Shown: one piece after another, positions 44,041 to 50,383 of the stretch | Numbering within the stretch: the stretch's first letter is position 1 | Layout of the letters: each line of letters begins with the position of its first letter | Source: Thermodesulfobacterium sp. TA1 | GTDB taxonomy: Bacteria > Desulfobacterota > Thermodesulfobacteria > Thermodesulfobacteriales > Thermodesulfobacteriaceae | Direction: 5' to 3' | DNA length: 64,000 nucleotides | Assembly (NCBI RefSeq): GCF_008630935.1 | Contig: NZ_CP043908.1 | Span: forward strand, 1,116,001-1,180,000 | Position numbers and translations under genes: made by a program | The notes under the pieces: generated by a model | Database searches by the model: none | Told to the model about the DNA's origin: nothing | What the model saw: the letters and a program-made list of their open reading frames with translations, nothing else

Positions 44041-44210
44041 CCCCAGGGTGTCGTGGGAGCTCCCTGCTCCAAGCTCTTAGCTTAAAACCTTAGGGGTGGG
44101 GTCTGGATAATCTTAGAAGCTCTTAACGAGCAAAAGACCCCAGATCCACCTAACCCCAACAAACTTTTGATGTTAGCTTGGCAGGGCGTTACTCTTTCCA
44201 CGAGCACCCC
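44041..44210 (-). ncRNA. ssrS: 6S RNA candidate
   Basis: Structured, GC-richer segment directly after zapA, the usual site of ssrS. On the minus strand the ends form a long closing stem: GGGTG/CACCC plus UCGUGG/CCACGA, then CCCUGC-CAAGCU pairing with AGCUUG-GA-GCAGGG. It encloses an open central bubble and an apical arm closed by GGGGUC/GACCCC with a GCUC/GAGC hairpin. That is the 6S layout that mimics an open promoter and binds RNA polymerase. The outer stem's 5' strand (44198-44209) lies within the last codons of zapA. SRP RNA is unlikely because no GNRA-type SRP tip is seen. Ends are approximate. Confidence 0.72.
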
Positions 44211-44497
44211 AGGTATGGCTTTTCCTTTTCTAAAAACTCTCCCAGTTTTAAAACTTGTATCTTAAGATACTCTTCTAACTGTTCTTTTTCTTTTTTAAGC
44301 TTAACGTAATCATGGGCTACCTGCAAAAGTAGCCAAACAGCCAGCTTAAAAGTAGACACCTTCTTAATATTTTCTACTTCTTTCTTTTTTTCCTCTAAAT
44401 AAGCCATAACCTCTGTTATTTCTTCTTCCGAGATGTAAGCTCGAAAGGTAAAACTTTGACCTAAAAAATTAAAACTAACTTCTTTTGAGTTTAACAT
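44189..44497 (-). CDS. zapA: Cell division protein ZapA
   Basis: FtsZ-binding protein that bundles FtsZ filaments at midcell. Short 102-residue protein with the ZapA N-terminal pattern (FNFLGQSFTFRAYISEEEI, then a helix starting EVMAYLEEKKKEVE) and a C-terminal coiled coil (KLKKEKEQLEEYLK). The start is ATG at 44497. Together with the zapB-like gene just upstream it makes a division pair. The last codons (around 44198-44209) also form the outer stem of the 6S RNA candidate. Confidence 0.9.
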   Translation of the reverse strand: MLNSKEVSFNFLGQSFTFRAYISEEEITEVMAYLEEKKKEVENIKKVSTFKLAVWLLLQVAHDYVKLKKEKEQLEEYLKIQVLKLGEFLEKEKPYLGCSWKE

Positions 44498-44517
44498 GGT
44501 TTATAAGCTTATTTAAT

Positions 44518-44736
44518 CTATATTTGGGAGAGTTTCTCTATCAAACTGCCAATTCTTTCTTTTAAAGCTCTCCTTTCCTCCTCCCTCCTTTCTATTTCCT
44601 CTATAAGCCTTGCGTTTTCCTCCTCTTTCATTTTTAATTTATTTATAAGCTCTTCTTTTTCATTTCTAAGCTGAACTACTAAAGAAATAATGGTATCTAT
44701 CTTTTCCTCTAAGCTGACAATTTCTTGAAAATCCAT
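44518..44736 (-). CDS. ZapB-like coiled-coil cell division protein
   Basis: 72 residues, almost entirely one heptad-repeat coiled coil (IDTIISLVVQLRNEKEELINK, then an Arg/Glu-rich part and KERIGSLIEKLSQI). No other motif. ZapB-type proteins are short, fully coiled-coil and FtsZ-ring associated. Position 20 bases upstream of zapA supports the call. Any short coiled coil could look alike, so confidence rests on context. Confidence 0.78.
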   Translation of the reverse strand: MDFQEIVSLEEKIDTIISLVVQLRNEKEELINKLKMKEEENARLIEEIERREEERRALKERIGSLIEKLSQI

Positions 44737-44836
44737 TTATAAAACCTCCTCGTCATTCTTTAAGTTTCTAATTTATTTTTTAAAAATAAAATATACTTTA
44801 GGTTTTGTCAAGGGAAAAAGTTTGTCCTACATAGGA

Positions 44837-44865
44837 TTGACAAAAAAACCTAAGTTTGATAAAGT
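44837..44865 (+). promoter_or_regulatory. Promoter giving a near-leaderless mRNA
   Basis: TTGACA (44837-44842, perfect), 17 bases, TAAAGT (44860-44865). The ATG of the EndoQ gene is at 44875, 9 bases after the -10 box, with no good Shine-Dalgarno. Confidence 0.65.
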
Positions 44866-44874
44866 TAATATAAA

Positions 44875-46173
44875 ATGCAAAATAAAAATCAAACTTTACC
44901 TTCAAAAGAACTTTTAGAAAATTCTTTTTTGGCTGACCTTCATATTCACTCAAAATATAGTAGAGCTTGTAGCCGGTCTATGGAAATTCCCCAAATTGCA
45001 AGGATTGGAAAGAAAAAAGGGCTCTCATTGATAGGTACCGGAGATTTTACCCATCCTGCTTGGTTTAAAGAACTAAAAACTCAGCTTGAATTTGACCCTG
45101 TTTCAGACCTTTTAATCTTTAAAGACCTACCTGAAGGTCCTAAATTTATTCTTACTTCTGAGGTCTCTCTTATTTTTTCTCAGGGAAATAAAACCAACCG
45201 AAGGGTCCATCTTGTAATTATAGCTCCTAACTTTGAAGTAGCGGAAGAGATAAACCTTTATCTTTCTAAACTCGGTTCTCTTACTGCAGACGGAAGGCCT
45301 ACTTTTGGGATTTCTTGTAAAAAACTGGTATTAGATTTGATGAAAATTTCAGAAAAAATTTTAGTTATTCCTGCCCATGCCTGGACACCTTGGTATTCTA
45401 TTTTTGGAGCTTTTTCTGGTTTTGATAGCCTTGAAGAAGCTTTTGAAGAAGCTACTCCTTATATCTACGCTATAGAAACCGGGCTTTCTTCAGACCCGGA
45501 AATGAACTGGAGGATCTCAAAATTAGACCATATTGCCCTTATTTCTTGTTCTGATGCCCACTCCCCTGCCAAATTAGGACGAGAGGCTACCGCCTTTTTT
45601 TATCCTCTTACCTATGAAAACATTTATTCTTCAATAAAAACAGGAAACCTTGCTTTTACTGTAGAATTTTATCCTGAAGAAGGCAAATATCATTATGACG
45701 GACACAGAAGCTGTAAAGTGTGTCTTTCTCCTAAGGAGGCTAAAGCTTTAGGCTTTAAATGTCCTAAATGTGGCGGAAAATTAACCATAGGAGTACTTCA
45801 CAGGATAGAAGACTTGGCTGATAGAGACGAAACCTATAGGCCTTCTAATAAACCTCTTTCAATACATTTAGTACCCTTGATAGAAATCCTAAGCGAGGTC
45901 TTCAACCTTTCTCCGACCTCTAAAACCTTAACCAAGCTTTACGAACAATACACCTCTATGGCTGATACAGAGATTAACTTACTTCTCAAACTACCCGAAG
46001 AAGATTTGTTTAACCTTTTCCCTGAAAAACTGACAGAAGCCATACTTAGAGTCAGAAAAGGTGAAGTCTTTGTTAAGCCTGGCTACGATGGAGAGTATGG
46101 AGTAGTTAAAGTGTTTGCAGCCTTTGAACCAGAAGAACCCTATCTTAAACAACAAACTCTTTTTTCTTTTTAA
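44875..46173 (+). CDS. Endonuclease Q-family (PHP-domain) DNA repair nuclease
   Basis: 432-residue protein with a PHP phosphoesterase domain: ADLHIHSKYSRACSRSM (HxH), TGDFTHP (Asp/His), EVSLIFSQG, VIPAHAWTPWYSIFGAFSG and CSDAHSPAKLG (Asp/His), followed by a zinc ribbon CKVCLS...CPKCGG near 280-300 and HRIEDLADR. This is the EndoQ arrangement, first described in Thermococcales, where it cuts DNA 5' to deaminated bases such as uracil and hypoxanthine. It is predicted from a leaderless promoter. No other repair gene is close. PolX-type PHP proteins differ in lacking the polymerase part. Confidence 0.85.
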   Translation: MQNKNQTLPSKELLENSFLADLHIHSKYSRACSRSMEIPQIARIGKKKGLSLIGTGDFTHPAWFKELKTQLEFDPVSDLLIFKDLPEGPKFILTSEVSLIFSQGNKTNRRVHLVIIAPNFEVAEEINLYLSKLGSLTADGRPTFGISCKKLVLDLMKISEKILVIPAHAWTPWYSIFGAFSGFDSLEEAFEEATPYIYAIETGLSSDPEMNWRISKLDHIALISCSDAHSPAKLGREATAFFYPLTYENIYSSIKTGNLAFTVEFYPEEGKYHYDGHRSCKVCLSPKEAKALGFKCPKCGGKLTIGVLHRIEDLADRDETYRPSNKPLSIHLVPLIEILSEVFNLSPTSKTLTKLYEQYTSMADTEINLLLKLPEEDLFNLFPEKLTEAILRVRKGEVFVKPGYDGEYGVVKVFAAFEPEEPYLKQQTLFSF

Positions 46174-46293
46174 AAAAAATTTTTTTCCTTTTTAAAAAGA
46201 TATAAGCTAACCATGTAAAAATTACAACTTTTTACTTTTTTACAAAATCTATAAAATACTTAAAACTTTACCCCCTCTATAAATCGTTTAAAA

Positions 46294-46383
46294 CTCCTAT
46301 TTTCTAAGTCTAACCTTAGGCACATCTTTTGCTAATAAAATCCAAAAAACTAAATAAAAGGAGTCAACTATCAGAAAATAGGA
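46294..46383. repeat. 11-bp inverted repeat near the right end of the IS110 element
   Basis: TCCTATTTTCT (46294-46304) and its exact complement AGAAAATAGGA (46373-46383) flank about 68 bases just beyond the transposase stop. This could be a hairpin, part of the element's right end or the remnant of the target. IS110 elements do not have typical long terminal inverted repeats. Confidence 0.5.
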
Positions 46384-46384
46384 A

Positions 46385-47584
46385 TTAAACATGAGAGACC
46401 TCCAGAACAGGGAACTTAGAAAAAGCAGGATTAAAGAAAGTTTTTTTTCTACAAATTGCATAGATAACTCTTATAAGTTTGTTTACAACTGCTATCATAG
46501 CTTTCTTATAACTGCCAAAGTTTTTCTTCTTACGTATAAAATAGGATCTGAAGTAAAAATTCCATTTTACTACACCTACCGCCATCTGGAAAAGAACATT
46601 TCTGAGAAAGCTCGACCCTTGCTTAGATATGCTCATCTTAGCTTTATACTTACCAGATTGTTTTGTTACTGGGTCTGTGCCCGCAAACTTTATGAGCTTT
46701 TTGGCATTAGAAAATCTTTTTACGTCTCTGATTTCAGCCAAAAAGAGACTTGCAAGTTTAGAGGAAATACCTTTTATAGAGGAAATGAGCTTAATTTGTT
46801 CTTGCTGGTCTTCATCCATTTTCTCTACAAGCATCTCTTCAAGCTTTTTTATTCTTGGCTCAAGGAAAAAGAGTTTTTCGATGTAGATGATAAGAGTTTG
46901 AGAGAGATAAGGATTGTCAACCCCGATAGAGTTTTTAGCAAGGTTTATGACTTCATCGGGAGAAAAGGAAGGGGTTTTACCTTTAGGAACAGAGGATTTA
47001 ATAATTTCGGAAATTTCATTTGGTTTAGCTTTTTTAAGGGTTTTAGCAGAGGGGAATTTAAGGAGTATGTTAAGGAAGGAGTGGGAGTAAATATTAAAGT
47101 GCTTTTCAGCTTCTGGGAAAAGAACAGTGAGGGCGTATTTGATTTGAGTTTTAGCTTCAGCAAGTTCATGTTTAAGTTTTTGGATAAGACGAGAAGCACT
47201 ACGGAGTTCAGAGTTTTCAGGATAGGATTTAAGGAATTCAGGGTTATTAAGAGCGAAGAGTGCAAGGATTTTGGCATCTTTTGTGTCGTATTTAGAGGGG
47301 TTGTTAGCGGAGATAAATTCAAAGAATCTGTGGACGATTTTAGGGTTAAGGATGAAGGTTTGGATATCTTTTTCAACGAGGAAGCAGTAAAGGGGGATGT
47401 GGAACCTACCAGAGGATTCCATAACAACGATAGGGTCAGAGAGGGTTTTGAGAAGGTTAAAGAAATCAGAGAAGCCTTGAAGAGACATAGAGAGTTTGCC
47501 GGAGGAGAGGGTTTTAGCTTCATGGTTAAGGATGCAGAAGTGGAAGTTATCTTTAGAAATGTCAACACCGATGTAATGGGTCAT
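46385..47584 (-). CDS. IS110-family transposase (DEDD recombinase)
   Basis: 399-residue recombinase. The N-terminal RuvC-like DEDD domain has Asp in YIGVDISKD (D8), Glu in VVMESSGRF (E56) and Asp-x2-Asp in SKYDTKDAKI (D100, D103). A central coiled coil (about 125-255) and a Tnp20 domain follow. The Tnp20 domain has SIKGISSKLASLFLAEI, KLIKFAGTDP and a Ser-Gly (310-311) that fits the catalytic serine of this family. Length is normal for the group and the frame is intact, so the element may be active. It starts at ATG 47584 with a GGAGG upstream. Confidence 0.95.
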   Translation of the reverse strand: MTHYIGVDISKDNFHFCILNHEAKTLSSGKLSMSLQGFSDFFNLLKTLSDPIVVMESSGRFHIPLYCFLVEKDIQTFILNPKIVHRFFEFISANNPSKYDTKDAKILALFALNNPEFLKSYPENSELRSASRLIQKLKHELAEAKTQIKYALTVLFPEAEKHFNIYSHSFLNILLKFPSAKTLKKAKPNEISEIIKSSVPKGKTPSFSPDEVINLAKNSIGVDNPYLSQTLIIYIEKLFFLEPRIKKLEEMLVEKMDEDQQEQIKLISSIKGISSKLASLFLAEIRDVKRFSNAKKLIKFAGTDPVTKQSGKYKAKMSISKQGSSFLRNVLFQMAVGVVKWNFYFRSYFIRKKKNFGSYKKAMIAVVNKLIRVIYAICRKKTFFNPAFSKFPVLEVSHV

Positions 47585-47589
47585 GATGC

Positions 47590-47756
47590 TACCTCCTTTT
47601 TAAGATTTTTGTCCCTCACACCATCCTCCCGAGTAGCTGGGGCTTTGGTAGCCCAACCAACTTATCGGGTGTTGAGGGACAGAGGGACATACTCCTTAAG
47701 AGGCTCAAAGGCCTACCAAAAATGGAGTCCCTGTCCCTCTCTAACTTATAAGCTTT
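47590..47756 (-). ncRNA. Probable IS110 bridge (seek) RNA
   Basis: Non-coding leader upstream of the transposase, rich in hairpins when read on the minus strand. One 5' stem is formed by GAGGGACA with UGUCCCUC and GGGACUCC with GGAGU, around an inner AGGC/GCCU hairpin. A second stem is GGGCU-ACCAA-AGCCC near 47635-47650, and a third copy of GUGAGGGAC lies near the 3' end. IS110 bridge RNAs have a guide loop for target DNA and another for donor DNA within such a leader. Which loops are guides cannot be decided by eye. It ends just before the transposase start. Confidence 0.62.
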
Positions 47757-47762
47757 TGTTTT

Positions 47763-47791
47763 ATTATACAAAACAAAATGTGTTAAACAAA
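47763..47791 (-). promoter_or_regulatory. Promoter for the bridge RNA/transposase
   Basis: Minus strand extended -10 TGTATAAT (TATAAT at 47763-47768) with a weaker -35 TTTGTT (47786-47791), 17-base spacer. It predicts transcription starting near 47756. In this family the -35 can come from flanking DNA or from the circular junction. The promoter overlaps an 8-base inverted repeat (TTTGTTTT/AAAACAAA). Confidence 0.5.
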
Positions 47792-47822
47792 CCTTAACAT
47801 AAAAATTGCAGGAGGATAAAAC

Positions 47823-48413
47823 ATGAAAAAAAAGTTTAAAAGGGGAATTTTAGGAGTTTGTTTATTCTTTTTGTTAACTCCCATAAACTTAAAAGCAGAA
47901 AATATCAACCTTGGAGTTTCTATTTCTGAAAATCGAATAGATCACTTTTTTTTAGCGGTAGGAGACTACTTCCAGGTTCCAAAGGAAACAATTATCATCC
48001 TTAAAAAGAAAGCTTCTACCATTAGAGAAGAAGAAATACCGTTAGTCCTTTATATAAGTAAAAAAAGAAGGGTTAGTCCGGATTTTATCATAGATTTACG
48101 TAATCGAGGGTATAGTTGGTATGATATCTTTATCTATTTTGGGATTAAACCAGAGATAGAGTTTAAAAAAATTATCGTCATCCACGAACCCACCTATGGT
48201 CCTCCTTATGGAAAAGCATGGGGATATCATAAAAAGCATACTAAGCATAAAATTATCTTTTCTGACCATGACCTAATAGTATTGGCTAACGCTTATTTTA
48301 TGGCAGATTACTACAAAATAGAACCTATAGGATTAAAACCTGAGTTTGATAAACATCCAGATCTTATAATCTTACATGAAAAATTATTTACAAAACACCA
48401 TCCCAAAAAATAA
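47823..48413 (+). CDS. Exported hypothetical protein, 196 aa
   Basis: Signal peptide at about residues 1-25 (charged KKKFKR, hydrophobic core, ALKAEN-like cleavage region). The mature part is mixed alpha/beta with a helical repeat-like region (ISENRIDHFFLAVGDYFQVPKETI) and a His/Lys-rich tail (HKKHTKH, HEKLFTKHHPKK) that could bind metal. I recognise no family. AGGAGG precedes the ATG. The IS110 element has inserted just upstream and may have removed or replaced its promoter. Confidence 0.72.
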   Translation: MKKKFKRGILGVCLFFLLTPINLKAENINLGVSISENRIDHFFLAVGDYFQVPKETIIILKKKASTIREEEIPLVLYISKKRRVSPDFIIDLRNRGYSWYDIFIYFGIKPEIEFKKIIVIHEPTYGPPYGKAWGYHKKHTKHKIIFSDHDLIVLANAYFMADYYKIEPIGLKPEFDKHPDLIILHEKLFTKHHPKK

Positions 48414-48414
48414 T

Positions 48415-48450
48415 AGATAAAAACCCGGGAAAAAGGCTTTCCCGGGGAAT
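48415..48450. terminator. Terminator between convergent small genes
   Basis: Stem CCCGGGAAA (48424-48432) with TTTCCCGGG (48438-48446), loop of 5 bases, A/T runs on both sides. It serves the exported protein at 47823-48413 and, with a better T-tract, the small Lys-rich gene ending at 48468. Confidence 0.85.
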
Positions 48451-48467
48451 TAAATTCTTTATAAAAC

Positions 48468-48686
48468 TTAGCAGCCCTCTACTTTTTTCTTAGCACCGGC
48501 TGGTTTAGCAGCTTTTTCTTCTTTTTTTGTTTCTTTTTTCTTGTCTTTTTTCTCTACTTTCTTTTCCACCTTTTTCTCGGTAGCATTACCTTTGGTAGCT
48601 TCTGGTTTAGCTACTTGTTCAGCAGCGAAAACAGGAGAGGTTAAAAGAGCTAAAGCTACTACTGTTCCTAACAATTTTTTCAACAT
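48468..48686 (-). CDS. Small exported Lys/Glu-rich protein
   Basis: 72 residues. A signal peptide with cleavage near SPVFAAEQ (about residue 21) is followed by low-complexity sequence: repeats of VEKK, KKETKKEEK and AKPAGAKKK, ending in Gly-Cys. No known family; extracytoplasmic polycation with possible structural or binding role. It follows the lipoprotein gene on the same strand by 23 bases and shares its Ala/Pro/Lys/Glu style. Confidence 0.6.
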   Translation of the reverse strand: MLKKLLGTVVALALLTSPVFAAEQVAKPEATKGNATEKKVEKKVEKKDKKKETKKEEKAAKPAGAKKKVEGC

Positions 48687-48709
48687 AGTTTACACCTCTC
48701 CCTTTTATT

Positions 48710-48943
48710 TTACTTCTTTTCAGCTGGTTTTTCAGCTGGCTTCTCGGCAGGTTTCTCAGCTGGTTTCTCACCTGCAGGTTGAGCTGGCTGTTCTGTCTGA
48801 TTAGCTGGCTGGGCTGCAGGAGCTGGAGCCTCAGTCTTTGGTGCCTCAGGCTTTGGAGCCTCTTCCTTCTTCTGCTGACATCCAGCTAAACCAATCACAC
48901 CTGCTAAAGCCAAACTTAACATGAAAGATACTACCTTCTTCAT
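48710..48943 (-). CDS. Small EKPA-repeat lipoprotein
   Basis: 77 residues when started at ATG 48943, which has GGAGG then AGGGAG upstream; the frame is open further but that extension lacks a ribosome site. Lipobox VIGLAGC (acylated Cys near residue 21). The rest is Pro/Ala/Glu/Lys low complexity: KPEAPKTEAPAP, then four tandem EKPA units before the end. Probably a surface or periplasmic spacer-type lipoprotein; function unknown. Tandem coding repeats make the length liable to vary between strains. Confidence 0.65.
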   Translation of the reverse strand: MKKVVSFMLSLALAGVIGLAGCQQKKEEAPKPEAPKTEAPAPAAQPANQTEQPAQPAGEKPAEKPAEKPAEKPAEKK

Positions 48944-49031
48944 CTCCCTTACCTCCTCCCTTTGATTTTGAAGTTTATATAAAATATTCAACTTTTATTT
49001 TTTTTGTCAAGAGGTTTTTAAAAACAAAATT

Positions 49032-49883
49032 CTAAAATTCCTTTTTAAAAACTAATGATTTATAAAGACCTATTTTCATATACTTTAATAGTCTCTCTTG
49101 TTTTAAGCCTAAAAAACTTAAAAGCTGGGAAGGAACTTTATACTTAAAAACGTCTACTCCTCCACCTATTCCCAACATATTGGTTAACATATTAGAAAGT
49201 GCAACTATAGCTGCCACATCGCTTTGCAACATAAGGTCAGGGTCATGATGAGCTCTTATCGCAAAATAAATGTTTTCAGGAAAACCCCATCTCTGTAAAA
49301 GGGTTGCTCCCACTAAACCATGGTCTACACCAAGAACCAACCACTCTACTTGTAGAAAATCTTGTTTTATGTTTTCTTCATAGGTCTTTATAAACTTGTT
49401 TAGTTCAAGCTTGGTATAGATGTCTAAAACGATTTTTCCTATGTCATGCAAAACTGAAGCTACATAAACTGCCTCTATCTTGTTTATCGAAAACCCAACA
49501 TCTAAAGCTATTTCTTCTGCTATAAAACCACAAGCTAAAGAATGCAACCAAATATCTTCGGAGCTTATTCCATAACCTATCAAATCCTTTTCAAAATAAT
49601 TTTTAGCTACAGAGGCAACGATGATAAATTTAATTTGGTTAACCCCAAGAAGCATCAAAGCTTTAAATAAAGAATCTACTTTTTGAGGTAAACCAAAAGC
49701 AGGTGAGTTAACAATCTTCAAAAAGTTGGCTACAATTCCAGGGTCGCTTTTAATAACCCTTTCTACCTCCTTTAAATCTACCTCTTCTTTTCTCAAAAGC
49801 TCCAAAGCCTGCATGGCTACCTTAGGAAAGGTAGGAATCTTGTCAACCTTATCAAAAATTTTTTCTAATACTTGTTCTATCAT
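49032..49883 (-). CDS. HDOD-domain protein
   Basis: Single HDOD domain of 283 residues. Typical features: IPTFPKVAMQALELL (about 17-31), IVNSPAFGLPQKVDSL (about 57-72), LMLLGVNQIKFI and a complete-looking HD segment ASVLHDIGK (about 142-150). HDOD proteins are signalling adaptors linked with motility, c-di-GMP or stress. It starts in an ATGA overlap with the CheD-like gene and they are probably co-expressed. Metal-site residues look conserved, which is less common in HDOD proteins, but activity cannot be predicted. Confidence 0.9.
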   Translation of the reverse strand: MIEQVLEKIFDKVDKIPTFPKVAMQALELLRKEEVDLKEVERVIKSDPGIVANFLKIVNSPAFGLPQKVDSLFKALMLLGVNQIKFIIVASVAKNYFEKDLIGYGISSEDIWLHSLACGFIAEEIALDVGFSINKIEAVYVASVLHDIGKIVLDIYTKLELNKFIKTYEENIKQDFLQVEWLVLGVDHGLVGATLLQRWGFPENIYFAIRAHHDPDLMLQSDVAAIVALSNMLTNMLGIGGGVDVFKYKVPSQLLSFLGLKQERLLKYMKIGLYKSLVFKKEF

Positions 49884-50362
49884 AGTTTCTCTTCTTTCCC
49901 ATCTATTTTTATTTTTATGGCTTTTTCTTCTAAATCTACTTCAACCTCCAATGCACTGTTAAGACCTGTCCTAAAAATTATAGAATCTTCATGTATCATA
50001 TATCTTTTAAACATCATTTTAGTTATTTTGAGGTTTAAATCTGCAAGGTTCAAAAATTCAGGGTTATTTTGGTAAACACTTCCTCCAGCAACCACGATTT
50101 TAACATTACTCCAATTTATTCCAGACTTCTCCATTTCTTCTAAAAACAAAGGTAAAAGGTTTTCTCCAGAAAACACTACTAAATCATCTTCTACCTCTAT
50201 GTCTAAATCTTTATAAGGCAAAACAAAGCAACACAACCCGCCTTGTGGGTGTGTTTTATCAACCACACCAATGGCTAAACCACTTCCCAAAAAACCAGTA
50301 GTTAAGACTGCAGGATTATCTTTTAAAATCTGATATTGTCCCATCTCTACTTTTATTTTCAT
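49880..50362 (-). CDS. CheD-like protein lacking catalytic residues
   Basis: 160 residues. The fold pattern matches CheD (chemoreceptor glutamine deamidase): a segment resembling LGSCVAVxxxD appears as LGSGLAIGVVD (residues 25-35), GGxxHxxLP appears as GGLCCFVLP (41-49), then a central helix, IVVAGG near 90, and a C-terminal IIFRTGLNSALEVEV strand. The catalytic Cys is Gly28 and the catalytic His is Cys45, so deamidase activity is not expected. Binding to CheC- or receptor-like partners may remain. It is coupled to the HDOD gene. No other chemotaxis gene is in the window. Confidence 0.75.
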   Translation of the reverse strand: MKIKVEMGQYQILKDNPAVLTTGFLGSGLAIGVVDKTHPQGGLCCFVLPYKDLDIEVEDDLVVFSGENLLPLFLEEMEKSGINWSNVKIVVAGGSVYQNNPEFLNLADLNLKITKMMFKRYMIHEDSIIFRTGLNSALEVEVDLEEKAIKIKIDGKEEKL

Positions 50363-50383
50363 AATATTTCCCTTTTGCTTAGG

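Larger units (their letters stand above)
46385..47765 (-). mobile_element. IS110-family insertion sequence (outer ends approximate)
   Basis: One transposase gene plus a structured non-coding leader of about 170 bases, the arrangement of the IS110 group, in which the leader RNA is upstream of the transposase. The element stands between EndoQ and a small exported-protein gene. I cannot fix the end bases because this family makes no target duplication I can see. Limits given are from the transposase stop to the start of the leader RNA. Confidence 0.8.

Noticed and set aside
44041-44210. SRP (4.5S) RNA or tmRNA as an alternative to 6S RNA
   Set aside because: No SRP tip motif (GGAA or GNRA with the conserved asymmetric loop) and no tRNA-like end or tag ORF. 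The position after zapA and the closing-stem/bubble layout fit 6S better.
46945-47568. 207-codon minus-strand ORF rich in Ser, Leu and Lys
   Set aside because: A second frame inside the transposase gene with low-complexity translation.
46391-47797. 468-codon plus-strand ORF
   Set aside because: It lies antisense to the intact IS110 transposase. Its translation is a low-complexity Phe/Arg/Val/Lys-rich shadow of the transposase codons, with no ribosome site or family motif.
48710-48800. Short tandem repeats that look like an array
   Set aside because: They are in-frame EKPA codons of the lipoprotein gene, with 12-base units and no unique spacers, so they are not CRISPR.
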